Below are positions 1 through 11,204 of a stretch of DNA of 27,376 nt, one piece after another (the first letter of the stretch is position 1; every line of letters begins with the position of its first letter). The notes beneath the pieces were generated by a model, which ran no database searches, was not told the DNA's origin, and saw only the letters and a list, made by a program, of their open reading frames with translations. The stretch covers positions 1 to 27,376 of the forward strand of contig UZAE01000287.1 in assembly GCA_900617975.1 (NCBI GenBank), read 5' to 3'. Position numbers and translations under genes: made by a program. This stretch comes from Rodentolepis nana. Taxonomy: Eukaryota; Platyhelminthes; Cestoda; Cyclophyllidea; Hymenolepididae.

Positions 1-39
1 GGGGGAGGGGGAAGGGGGGAGGGGGGAGGTGGGTGTGGT
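1..39 (+). repeat. G-rich homopurine tract with G-quadruplex potential
   Basis: The window opens with G-runs of four to six separated by single A or AA, then GGTGGGTGTGG. At least four runs of three or more G with short loops satisfy the usual G-quadruplex pattern. It is cut by the window start, so its full length is unknown. It could be a simple repeat or part of a larger satellite. Confidence 0.8.
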
Positions 40-899
40 AAGCCTAGGGATATGCTCGGTGTAAAAAATTTATGACAGGATACAAAATTTTGTCAAATCA
101 TGAAAAAACTGACAGTGATATGAGTGAAACTTTATATCCGCTTGTTTTATTTTCATTAATTTTCATTTAAGTAAAAGGGCACATTATTGCTTTCTCACAA
201 AAGGGTCTACATTGTTACTATTTAGGCAATAGTTAGCTTTCAAAAATAATTTTCATCAATGAATAATACAAGTATTGTTTTTATAGAAGTAATGTAAAGT
301 TATAATATTTTTTAAATTTTTATTTTGTTCAAAAGGAAGTGATGGTTTAAATTATAAGCTGTCAATTGCAGCTTAGAAATCACTCAGTCAAATGGATTGT
401 TTATATATTTAATGCGTCTGCGATTTTTGTAATCTGAATTAATTATTTAATTAAGCAATTAAGTAATTTCGAGTTTCAATGCATTTTAAAAAAATTTTCA
501 AGCGAATAAAAAGCCCTATTCTTAGATTTTCTATCTTATTCTTACACTATTTTAAGCTTGATAAGGTAGTCATCTGATAAATGTAATCTCTTAACCCACA
601 TATTTGGAAGAAAATTTTGCTAATGGCAAAGAAACGAGTTAGTTCAAGGTATCATTTTGATGAAAAATTCAAATTATTTTCATATCAACCAGTGGACAAG
701 AGCAAAGATAAAATTTATTCCCAAAACAAATTTAAGTTGAATTTATAGACATCACAGCACATAAATCAAAATTTTATGTGTTTAGCGGATTCAGGGGAAT
801 CTAATTTTGACCGTATCGTCAATCTAACAGTCGTGCTCGATTTTGAAAATTAACTAATACTTCCCTTATTTTGCTGAATCATGATTTGGCATTATTATA
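40..899. other. A+T-rich stretch, no gene seen
   Basis: Both strands are densely broken by stops. I see no RNA gene, repeat family or splice-flanked coding patch. Confidence 0.6.
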
Positions 900-1085
900 G
901 GAGCTAAATCAAAGCAGATTCATTGTCGGCTTACCGGGAGGAAACAGCTAAACGCGAGGAAGCATTAATTCTGATTTTCTTTGAAAAACTGCAATAGTAG
1001 TTGTGTGTTGGGTGGATAAATCCAACGAGAAGGCTACCAACGTTTTAACCTGGATCGAAAGCGTAGCGTCTTCCATGAGTTCATA
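900..1085. other. G+C-elevated patch with short overlapping open frames; unassigned
   Basis: On the plus strand, 985-1084 reads from KTAIVVVCWVDKSNEK to a stop, with an AATAAA (1085-1090) touching that stop. On the minus strand the same bases are open for about 52 codons and include MEDATLSIQVKTL. Both cannot be genes, and neither resembles a family I know. The patch could be a decayed repeat or coding remnant. Confidence 0.2.
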
Positions 1086-1089
1086 ATAA

Positions 1090-2189
1090 AGAAATTGATT
1101 GAGAACTTATTTTTCATAAATAACCTTCCGCAAGGTGTTCGCTTTTTTTTATTTCTCTGTTCGGCAGTATTCTTATGACCTCATAAAGGTCTTATTGCTA
1201 CTTCACATTTCACAGGAAAACTTTGTAATCAAATATCTGATGAGTAGATGAAAGAAGCTTATGATTAGTTGCCTATCCTGTTTCACATTTCAATTTTTGC
1301 TTTTACACTCGTCCAAAAAGACTATGATGTAAGGCATGCTTTTTTGCCAGATTTTCAAAAAATAATTAATTATGAATTTGTGCTATTTGCATAAACTGTC
1401 AATTTTGAAATAATTATTATGAATATTAAAACACAAAAACCAAATTCGCAGATGCCCAAACGGGGATCTCTGATTCATTATATAAAATTCATATCTGCGG
1501 TATGTAATTTGTTTATACATAATAAGTAATATAACTTTCCAATAATTATTTTTAAAAAACATTAAATAGAAATAAGTTAATTCACATATATAATATTCAT
1601 GCTTTATGAAGATGACTTTATTAAAAGGAATGTGTGTAGAGAACTAGTCATTTTTACGTTTTTCTTTAATTCACTGATTATAAGATTTTAAAATTTGATA
1701 ATTTGCTTGCAAGTAGCATTGCAAAAATGGAAGTTTAAAAAAAGCATAAAGTAACTATATGAGTATAAATATTAGTTTTAATTGGAGTGTTCTGCCAGAA
1801 GATTTATAAATGGCTGAGGAGTAATGAGTGCTTTGACGATTTACTTTAAATGAATTTGAAATGAAACTGGTTGGTCAAATTAAGTGTGAAATGAAATTAA
1901 AATCAGCTTTCTTTTTGAATCTCATTTAAGAAATTAGTGAGGTAACAGCAAATTAAGAAAGAGCAGTACATTTAGGAATTAGTTCCTTAGTCAAGGACAA
2001 TCACTAGCAATGCCAAAGAATGTCTCTAAAACGACAGTGTCACATTTCTGAGGATAGCATTGTAATTAATAAAAGAACTTTTCACATGAAGTTTTACATA
2101 GTGTTAATACTATTTTTGCTCCAAAAATCACACTAAAATGCCAAAATAAATGGTTTAATCAAAAGTAATAAATGAAAATTAAAACCTAC
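1090..2189. other. A+T-rich stretch, no gene seen
   Basis: The only longer open frame nearby (2133-2372, minus) covers the weak exon candidate at 2190-2234. The rest has background composition and no recognisable element. Confidence 0.55.
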
Positions 2190-2483
2190 TTTGAAAGTGT
2201 CGCCATTTTCGACTTCCACGCAATGATATAATGTCTCATATTTTGCACACCATAAAATATGAAAATTGTGAAAAAATCGATAATTTATTGTGAATAATTG
2301 ATACACTTTAAATTGACTTAGATCTGTCTTATTCAGCACATGTTTGCAATTACTCAGCGCCCATTGTAACATTAAAAGGAAATTATTTCCTTAATTACAT
2401 GTAACTTTGCCATTTATTAAACCGTATGAAAGTAAATTTAGCCTCTTAGAAGCTAGAAAAATCATCATCAATCACATATTTAC

Positions 2484-2534
2484 CTGCACGTTGGGCATTT
2501 GTGATATCAAAGAATTTGGTTTCTCGAAAATAAA
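2484..2534 (-). CDS. Weak candidate exon or 36-codon small open frame
   Basis: On the minus strand, GCCAATTTAG at 2544-2535 could be an acceptor and CAG|GTAAAT at 2484/2483 is a near-consensus donor. The 51 bases between them read YFRETKFFDITNAQRA in phase 1 to phase 1. The same frame unspliced forms an ATG-started small open frame of 36 codons (2556-2446). Frames this short are common by chance at this base composition; the good donor in register is the only added support. A second piece (2234-2190) could follow in frame. Confidence 0.14.
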
Positions 2535-3177
2535 CTAAATTGGCAAATGTGTTCATTAAATCTTAAAAACGATGCAAAATTACATTTGGTTAAAATTTAA
2601 ATATTTAAATTAAGGGTCAGGTGGGATATATCAAGATGTCGGTCAAAAAAATTGCACGTACTCGCATTTTTGTACCATAATTAAAAATGCAATATTAGAT
2701 TCGGTTATTTTAAAAGTTGGTACTACTTTATAAAGAGCTCTTTTAACAAATAAACGTCTTATTATGGCATTTAGAGGCAATACAAGGGGTGAACAGGTAG
2801 ACGTTTAAAATTCCTAGAAGTTTCACTTTAAATTTTGCGACAATTCTGTTTGAATATTGAAAAATCTTATTCAATGATCAGAAAATTTATTTCTTGCCTT
2901 TAAAAACATGCAACATATGAATTAGGACCCTATGCATCTTAAAAGTAATTCAGTCTTTTACTTCCGCTGTCTCAAATCCTTGGTTTAGTTACAGTAGCAT
3001 CAAAATGAAAAAAAATAGAACACATTGATAGAGACTGTCGAGACTCCATTGCTTGCCTGTTTATATGGTATCGTTTGTGCGCATACACATTTTCTCTCGT
3101 TTATTGCCTTCTTCACATAGCTAGGCAAATAACTCCTCCATTAATTTAGCACGAGCATTATGGATTGTATTCAGCAA

Positions 3178-3209
3178 TGCAGGATTTCATCTTCCTGCGT
3201 GCAGGATTT
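3178..3209. repeat. Short direct repeat TGCAGGATTT with hairpin
   Basis: TGCAGGATTT occurs at 3178-3187 and again at 3200-3209. The first GCAGGA pairs perfectly with TCCTGC at 3193-3198 over an eight-base loop. It sits in a somewhat G+C-rich patch (about 3040-3230), which on the minus strand has a short open frame including ANPARRKMKSCIAEYNP before a stop. No family is recognised. Confidence 0.5.
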
Positions 3210-5049
3210 GCTGCCTTCTTTCTATTCTTCCTTAAAATATTTATTCGCCAACTAATAAGCATTGTATATGATATACAAATTAGAAAATAATATAACTCGA
3301 TGCAGCAGATGGGAAATAATTATCGAAATGAGTTTTTGAATTTGGGAAATGATAATTGGAATAAATTATTCTCCCCTCCACATGATAATAATACTAGAAC
3401 TAGATTCGATATAAACTCTGAAAATGGAATTCGGAAATATCTCCTTTCGGTCACTCTCGTCATTTATAGGACTTAAAACAACCAGGACATAATCTTGAAA
3501 TACCTTGCTGATCATTGAGCCAACTCGGAATGAAAGTTATGTGGAATCAGCAACTCAAATTTTGTGAATTTTGCTTGAACGCAACTTAAGGTAAAGACAT
3601 ATATGGTATTAAAGGCCGTATTGGTTTTGATGTTCCAGTCAAACCAAAGACTTCATTGGTATTTTTATAAATTTTCATTATCCATAACTTAGAGGCTGAT
3701 TAATCAAAGGTTAACTTGTGTTGCGAACAAAGCAGCAGTTATTTTGTAATTTGACCTGGAATTTTCATTTTAACAATATTTCGAATTACATTTTAAGTTC
3801 AAGTCAAATTTTGCTCTCGTATTACCTTTTAATTCCCTATTTTAAACCAAAAAATATTTTGAAATGAGTTGGTGAGTGGAATACACACAAGGAATATCTG
3901 TTAAGATTAATTTCACACAAGCTGGAATTACGTAGGTCATAAGGAAACGTGGTGAAACTTACCTCAGAATTTTTTCTATTTATTTTACATTTCAAGAGGC
4001 ATTCAGAAAGTTAGGTAAATGTAACTTCATATAAGTAATAAGCACTCACACCACTGACAGGGAAACAAAACTCCTAAAATCTCTTGTGGCAAAATAATAA
4101 TAGGCATTATTTGTTTCACAATTTTGAATTATTTAATTTTTGAATAATAATGTATAATTTGAATATAATTACATTCCACGGAAGTCAAACTTATTCATTT
4201 TAATTGCTACTTATAAATTAAGAGTAAATTATTTATCTTTAACTCGTATGTCAATGGAATGGTGATAAATGCTAAGATTTTGGTTCTCAATGACAGTTCG
4301 TTTAAAGAACAGTAAGTTTCAATAGTTTATGTTAATTTCCAAATCAAGGCCTTTCCTGGTTTATAGTTTACTAATGAACTTTTACATAAAATATACAGTA
4401 ATCAGTAGCCGATAAATGTTAAGGATTTCATGAAAGCTAGCCTGTTTTTTAATTATACTAATGTCGATTTATTAGTGATATTAGATAAGAGACATGACGA
4501 TTGTCAGGATTCACGTATGACAAAAAATGAAGGGATAATTTAAGGAAAAAGGTTGCTTTATGTGTAGATATAAGCATCGTTTATTAGTTTCTACTGATGG
4601 TTAATTAATCATGAATGACTCATTTCAATATGAATTTCATGAGTCTGATAATAAAGTAGATTGAGTATACTTCATTTTGAAAACATCAAAATTGATAATC
4701 GGAATAACAATTTTAATATGATAAAAATAATTGACTACAGAAATCGATATTACTGAAATGGGTTTTTATTTAGAATGTTATAAATTCATTTCATTATTTA
4801 TTAAAGATGCGAACCATACGGCCTAGTTAAAATATCAATTAGATACATTTTTATTACTCTTAATTTCAAGAAATGTGTGCAAAGGCAATTTAGCAAAACA
4901 AACGAAATTTCAAAAGATCACGCAAATGGAAGATATTTTTCTAAATAGTTTTCGATAAATATGGAAATGTCAAAAAGGATAACATGGTTGCATAAACCAA
5001 CTCATCGCTCACAATAATGCTCTTCTGTATATGAAGTGAGATTAATATA

Positions 5050-5065
5050 ATAATAATATTATTAT
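5050..5065. repeat. AT-only perfect palindrome (AATAATATTATT-type)
   Basis: Sixteen bases form a perfect palindrome centred on AATATT. It is simple ATA/TAT repeat sequence and probably has no specific role. Confidence 0.6.
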
Positions 5066-7650
5066 GACACATAGTAATGAATCTAATTGCTAAGTGCCTT
5101 CATTTTGAGAAAATTAACAATGATTAATTTAGATGGTTGATCAAAATGTGATCGCCACTTCATTTTGGAATTCAGGTTTTATGATGATCAATAAATATTG
5201 AATTTACTTCTTCAAGATACAAAAAATCAAATTTTTAAATTGTTTGTAAATTAGAATAAAAAATGATATCAAGTGCTAAATTCAAGTTCATAATTTAATC
5301 CGATAACTAATAAGCTCTCAAATACGCAATTTTAAACCTAAACGTAGGGAATGTAGTCTAACTCATTAATCTCAATTTAGAATGAAAACGATTTTTCCTC
5401 ATTTAATTATCAGCTCTGCCCCATCTCATTTACCTTGTAAACAATAAATAACACCAATTGTGGAATTTGGAAAGGAGAACATATGTTTCCAAGAGAGATT
5501 TTCCAAGAAGAGAGAAACGCATTGTTTGTTGATTCCTGTTTTGTTTAAGTAAGATTTAAGTCACTATTAGATTGTTTTGTTAACAACATTTAATTCGTCG
5601 GAATTCAAAATCTGGTAGTCATTTGACAATATTTATATGCAAAAATTCCACAATTCACACATTTTTCGGAGTCATTTGAACCGTTTGGGGATGTTGCTAC
5701 CGGTTTTAAGGATCTCAATAGATTTTCGGCTTCGTTTTTCCTAGCTCTAAAATTATGGAGACGTTAGTAGAAATAAGCATTTGTTTTCCTTCGATGTTTC
5801 ATTTTTTCTATCAGGGACATTCAAGATGTAAGCCGATGAGACCAAAATTTTAGAATTCAATTTAGCTTATCATATTTCAATTACATTTAACGTCATTCAA
5901 ATGCTTCCATAATCTTCTGCAAAGTGTAAAATCTCAAAGTTAATTAAATTAAACTTCGAGCATTAGTTCTGACCTTAACACGTTTTGTTATTTATAATGA
6001 ATAAGCCTATATATAGAGAAATTTGAAAGAGAAACTGAATAAGCAGTAGGTTTAGTTGAAACAAAATTCAATAATAAATCTTAAAGACTGAAATCATTTC
6101 CATTATAGGTTTTTAGGAGTGTACAAATGTAATTAATGTATGAAACTATGCCTCAAAACAAGTAATACATTTCATTGAAGTGGTGCATATCTGTTATACC
6201 TCAAGTCCTCACTTATGATTGTAAAAAATTTCAGCACTTCTCAAAATCGAAAAGCAATCTTAACAAAGAAATTTACAATGAAAAAATGAAGAAAAATTAA
6301 AGTAACCTTACAGCCAATCTTGATAAAAAAGTTGAAATACAAATTTTTCACGTAGCTTTAAAAACGTTTCAATCGTTTCTAAGCAAGAAACAAGAACATT
6401 TCATTGGAAGTTTAAAAGAAAAAGGAAATGTAAAATAGAGAAATTACGAAAGAGGAGTGGTAGAGAACACGGAAGGAGTCTGATTGGCATTTTTCGAAGT
6501 ATTTGCAGAACACAGGAAGATTTTCCCCATAATTAAAGTAAGAAAAACACTGGGAGGGGAACAATTTTATATATTTAAAATAAATTTCGTGCAATTAAGT
6601 GGGAAAACGAATTCAAAGCCCTGAATTTAAAGATAGATTCTATCTGTCTAAGTCTTGAAATATGTTAGTAATTATTAAGTAAAATATGAAATAATCACTA
6701 GATATTATGTATTACTAGGAAGAAGGATGCTAACAGAGAAGAACTTTAAATAAAAAACATTCGCAAACTTCCATTCCAATTAAACTCCTTGAAGTTCCGA
6801 TTAGCTTTAGATAAAGCTGGACACTTCATTGCTTTTCTAAAATATTTTATTTTAGGTACAAATTTCGATTATCATTTTCTATTTCAAACATACGTAAATT
6901 GTAGTTTATTGGTACACATTATATTGAATTATAGAGAATGGATGAAAACATCCGCCTTATCTTATTCTACTACAACGTTCGTTTAAGTCTTATTTGGCAT
7001 ATTACAATAGAACAACAATTTGAAATAATCTTAAATTAATGGAGTTAGAATATCTGGATATATGCTAATAGATAAACCAAACTTTAAGTAGTTCAAGTGA
7101 AGTATAACTGCACTGTTGTGCTCCGTTAAAGAGACAATTGTGAATCCAACTAAATTATAGCCCTTTAAGTGCAATAAATGGGTTTCCCTCTTTGATATAT
7201 TCAAGCGCAATCCAATGATGCATGTTACAAATTGTTTATGATATACAGCTTCCATATATTCCAACCTTTCTACTTTTTGGTATTGTTTATTCAAATAAAA
7301 ATCTTTGTAAGCATTTAATTTAATAATAGCAAATAATTGCTATATGTGGTTTCAAAGTAAAATACCAAATGGACTGCAATTTCTTTACATATTAAACTGC
7401 AATGGAGAATTTGTAAAATATGACTTTGGGATAAAATTTCAAAATATTTAAGCCAAATAATCTGCTGGTGTTTCAAATTTGTTAGAGGGCTTATATATTG
7501 CATAGGATTAGCCAATAGTTTGAAATAATTAATACTTTTAATAATACTAGAACCCTAATAAAACTAATGCCATTCTATAATAGTTAGCTAACTCTGAACA
7601 TAGATATAGAACAATTTATATTCTAATACGGAATTCATTTTATTTTCCAA

Positions 7651-7682
7651 CATACAAACACATACATATTTGTATACATATA

Positions 7683-7713
<31 letters not shown>

Positions 7714-7714
7714 G
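7651..7714. repeat. TA / CATA microsatellite
   Basis: An interrupted CATA/CACATA stretch passes into TATATATGTA and then an uninterrupted TA run of about 25 bases (7689-7713). It produces the low-complexity IYIYIY stretch of a minus-strand open frame covering 7588-7860, which is therefore not a gene. Confidence 0.9.
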
Positions 7715-10700
7715 TTTATTGTAAAATCAAGACTGAAATATTTTATCACTACTGAAATACATAATACTTTTGTCGGGCTTTCAGTCAATCCCCAAATCCT
7801 GTTTTGTACTTTTAGGAAAACAATAAAATTAAAATAGAATGTGAATTCTGTGATATGCATCTACGCCTATCAAGTATTGGCGCATGTTTTCGAAAATATT
7901 TTAACTTCACCTTTCATTTGGCCAAATAACCGTCTGGGAATCGAATGGCGGCTAGAAGGGCGCGCGATAAAATTTGAACATTTTCTTAGTCGTTAGAGGA
8001 GTTCGTTTACTTTACAAAAATTTTTTATAAACAGCTTTTGTAATTATTTGATTCTTATAGTCTTGAATTTTTATTTTCAGATTTTAAACGTTAACAAATT
8101 ACTCCAGTATATGAACAAACAAACTCTTTCATAAACCCTATAGTGGGGTGGGGGGGGGGCGGAAAGTGTCTGCCACGTATTTTTCAACAGAAATGAAGAC
8201 AATCAAGTAAAATGTAAAGTCAATAAATAATTTAAATCAATGTAAAACGATTAGTTAAGTGAAATTGTGGCATTGAAATGATTTCAACCGAATATGATAT
8301 TATAAAAGCAAATGCCTTTTGAAACGAATAGCTTATGGAAGCAGAGTAAATATAATTATAAGATCTAAAATTCTCACAGCTTGAATAAATTCCGATTCCG
8401 ACTACTAAGCAAAAAGGTATTCGCTAACGATAGAGAAAATATGAATGGAAAGCTAGATGCCCAGTAAAATCAAATTTATTAAATTGGGTTTAAGTGTTCT
8501 CAAAATTATAATTAATGTTCTAAAACAAGTTAGTTAGCAGTTGTGTACAATACAATCCAAGCCCAACAGCGTGAATTATGTTATTTAATATTTAATTCAC
8601 ACACTTCCCCAACCGCATATTCTTGTTCGTTTCGTTAGTATAATTAACATACTCGTTCGGCGGGCTGAAATGATTTTAGTGGGGGTTGTACTTTTTGGTG
8701 ATCTGAGGCAATTGGACGGAGGGAAGAGTTTTAAAATGTTTACTTTCTTCTTTACTTCCTGTATTTTGCTCTCCAACTTTTCGAATTAAAATTAAAATTT
8801 ATGCTATAATTCAGAACAGGAATATTGCTCCGCTGGTAGAGACAACAATTAATTTTAAATAATTCATATTAGGATGGAGGTTTCAATCGAATTATATTAA
8901 AAGCTTTATATTTTACTAAATTCTTCTCTTTAAAGTAGCCCTCAACTTTTTTAATCAGTGCTACCAATTACAACAACGTGGAAATAAATGACACATAAAC
9001 TACGAAAGGCTTAAGAATAAGTCTTCATATTTTCTAACGCTAATCATGGTTTTTTCCCCAATGCATTTACCATTGTTCCTAAATTAAACCTTAACACAAA
9101 AATCTTATTATTACTAAAGGCGTTTAAAATTTCAAAATTATTTACGCACAGTATAATTTATTCCATTTAGCCAATCACAAACTATTAGGATTTGAATTGT
9201 ACGCACTTTTCGTAATCATACGAGTTAGAATTGGGTTGTAACATGGGACAATAAATTTAGAAGTCCGCACCGTGTTTATAGTTAAAATATTGTTCTTTCA
9301 ACTACCTTTCACTATAAATTGCCTCTCACTTGATCCAAAGTTTAAAATAATAAAATTGCTTAAATTGCACATTTATGCTGGAAAATGCTAATTACCATTA
9401 CAAGTAGCCCTTTTTGCACGTGATGGATTTTTTGCGTTCTGCCAAAGACAATTACGGAAGAGTTTTAAGAATTTTGCTTCGAATTTCTATAATGAACACA
9501 AAATGCATCAAAATGTTTAACTAAAAGGAAAAGCAAGTGAAGTAAAAGACTAGCCCGAGCAACTCTCAAGCAAGAGTGAATAAAAGAATCAGCTGGAAAG
9601 AGGAAGTCAGTAATTGAAGTGTTGGTCCAGTGCTCAAAGTATGTTTCAGTAACTCTATGCAAATGATGTATAGATGCCAAAGCAATTTCAATTATTGATG
9701 ATCACTTATTTTTCATCTATTGTCATTTAATTAACACATGCTTAACGTTGCATAATATTTTTGCTGAGGTATAGTTTCCAGCTTACTTAATGCTTCATAA
9801 TTAAATCAAGTACCTAAAGTTATTAATTTACGATACATAACTATTTAGGCATATAAAAATCGCAATGGATTGAACCATATAAATAGAATTATGATAAAAT
9901 TCAAACAATATCTACAATTTTAGACCGTACGGTTAGAGGAGCATTCAAATTGCCTTTAGGTAGAAAACTACGATTAAGTGACTTTTGCCTCAGAATGTAT
10001 CAAGATCAATGTGTTTGTAACTCACATACTCTGTGATCCTGATCCCTCAATGAGTTAGAAATTATGTTAGTAATGCATAAAATAAGAATCGTGTGTAAAG
10101 CACCATACTGGTAAATATTAAAACGAAAAGGCTATTTTGAAAATTTACGCAAGTAAAACTTATTTCAATTTCCAGCCAAAATTTATATTGCAAAAATCTT
10201 ACCCCGGAATTAGCTAAGTATAAACCAAAATCCCGCTCAAAAAATTATGAAAATGCCTAAAGTAGTTCTTTGTTTATTACAATTATTTAGGCGTTTTAAT
10301 CAGCAAAATGTTTTTTTCGGAATTCATTTAAGTGATTGCGTTTTGATTGGATTCTTTAAATAATCTAACCTTAAGAAGTATATTTCTGAAATAATTATTT
10401 TGGCTCAACGATACCCAATTTACAACGTGCATCGTTTTAAGTTATTTTAAGTTCACACGATGGAAGATCTTTGATTTGCTGAGAAATGTGGGTTTAAGAA
10501 CACTAGACACAATTCTTTTTCAAATTTACTAATCCTTGAAGGCTAAAAAGTTTATTGCCATAGGCAATACACAGGATTGAAAACGTTAATTGGTAAGCAA
10601 GACGCGTCATGAGACGTCTGTTGAGACGATATTGTTCTCTTAAAATTCGAAAACTCTGCCATTTTTGGTTAATTATAATTCTGAAACTGCTATTCGCTTA

Positions 10701-10765
10701 AACTCAATGTTGAATTCACATTAATTTCAACACAATGGGGAGACTAATTCTCATAAAAAATTCAA
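7715..10765. other. Gene-free stretch with a small CpG-rich spot
   Basis: A CpG-rich spot lies at about 7944-7967, and the poly-G tract is at 8144-8162. A small hairpin TATTGCC/GGCAATA lies at 10553-10569. The 71-codon minus-strand frame at 9465-9680 starts at TTG, has background composition and looks like chance. Confidence 0.55.
8144..8162 (+). repeat. Poly-G tract
   Basis: The sequence is TGGGGT, then ten consecutive G (8150-8159), C and GG. It is isolated in A+T-rich DNA, is prone to slippage in sequencing and can form a G-quadruplex. Confidence 0.85.
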
Positions 10766-10872
10766 TTAATTGACCATATCACGTAGAAAGCACCGGTTCT
10801 CTTCCAATCACAGAAGTTAAACTACGTTGGGCCGGGCCAATACTTGCATGGGAATACCCGGTGTTGCTGACT
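10766..10872 (+). ncRNA. 5S rRNA-like head of the SINE (degenerate)
   Basis: The order of matches to animal 5S rRNA is GACCATATCAC (10772-10782), CACCGGTTCTC (10791-10801), a box-A-like AAGTTAAACTA (10814-10824), CAATACTTGCATGGG (10838-10852) and GAATACCCGGTG (10852-10863). Compared with intact 5S, about 12 bases are missing between two GGG triplets, so the intermediate element runs straight into the end of box C. This is not a functional 5S gene: it has substitutions in every promoter block, lacks part of box C and continues into SINE body instead of a T-run terminator. Confidence 0.75.
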
Positions 10873-11204
10873 TCTTGAGGTGTGCGATAGACTTACCTCC
10901 ACGTGATGCACCCTGGGCAACGTATACTCATACGGCAAAAAGTCTATTAACCAGCAGTTGACTTCTCACTTCAAACTACCATCACCCCACTGAATGTCAT
11001 ATTCAACCCCTTCTACAGTGCTTATCTTACCTATTCTCTGCCTTTGTATCTTCTGTCTCCTTTAAATCTGTGAATCATTATTCTATCCCCCTCTCGTCTT
11101 TTTGTCACTTTGAAGTTTCTCCTCCCCTCTACGAAGCCCGAAGTCAGCTCCAGGGCTAATGATAACTATCAAAACGCCTGCCATTTGAAATAAATAAATA
11201 AAAA
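10766..11204 (+). repeat. SINE with 5S rRNA-derived head (SINE3-like retroposon)
   Basis: This is a non-coding retroposed element of about 440 bases. The head (about 10766-10872) resembles animal 5S rRNA. It is followed by a unique body with a long pyrimidine-rich stretch (about 10960-11130) and a short stem AGCCC/GGGCT (11135-11139 with 11153-11157), and it ends in GAAATAAATAAATAAAA (11187-11204). A 5S head, unique body and simple-repeat tail are the defining layout of SINE3-class elements, which are transcribed by RNA polymerase III and moved by a partner LINE's reverse transcriptase. The same 3' end occurs again at 27340-27376, so this is a dispersed family. A possible decayed target-site duplication is AATTCTCATAA (10745-10755) against AAATCTCAAATAA (11209-11221), but it is too imperfect to rely on. 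The open frames crossing the element are not genes. Confidence 0.8.

Larger units (their letters stand above)
2540..7650. other. Long gene-free A+T-rich stretch
   Basis: It holds the short repeats at 3178-3209 and 5050-5065 and scattered chance open frames (for example 6412-6594, 6789-6986, 7031-7294 and 7315-7515), which have background base composition and no coherent splice context. It is probably intronic or intergenic. Confidence 0.55.

Noticed and set aside
6412..7515. Four open frames of 60-87 codons on both strands
   Set aside because: They are A+T-rich and rich in F, Y, I and L codons, as random sequence of this composition would be. None has a coding-like patch or recognisable motif.
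7588..7860. 90-codon minus-strand open frame
   Set aside because: Much of it is the translation of a TA/CATA microsatellite (IYIYIY); no family resemblance.
9465..9680. 71-codon minus-strand open frame with a hydrophobic stretch (LLLHLLFLLV)
   Set aside because: It starts at TTG, has background base composition and no splice context. Frames of this length are expected by chance here.
10766..10872. Functional 5S rRNA gene
   Set aside because: About 12 bases of box C are missing, all promoter blocks carry substitutions and there is no T-run terminator. It is the head of a retroposon.
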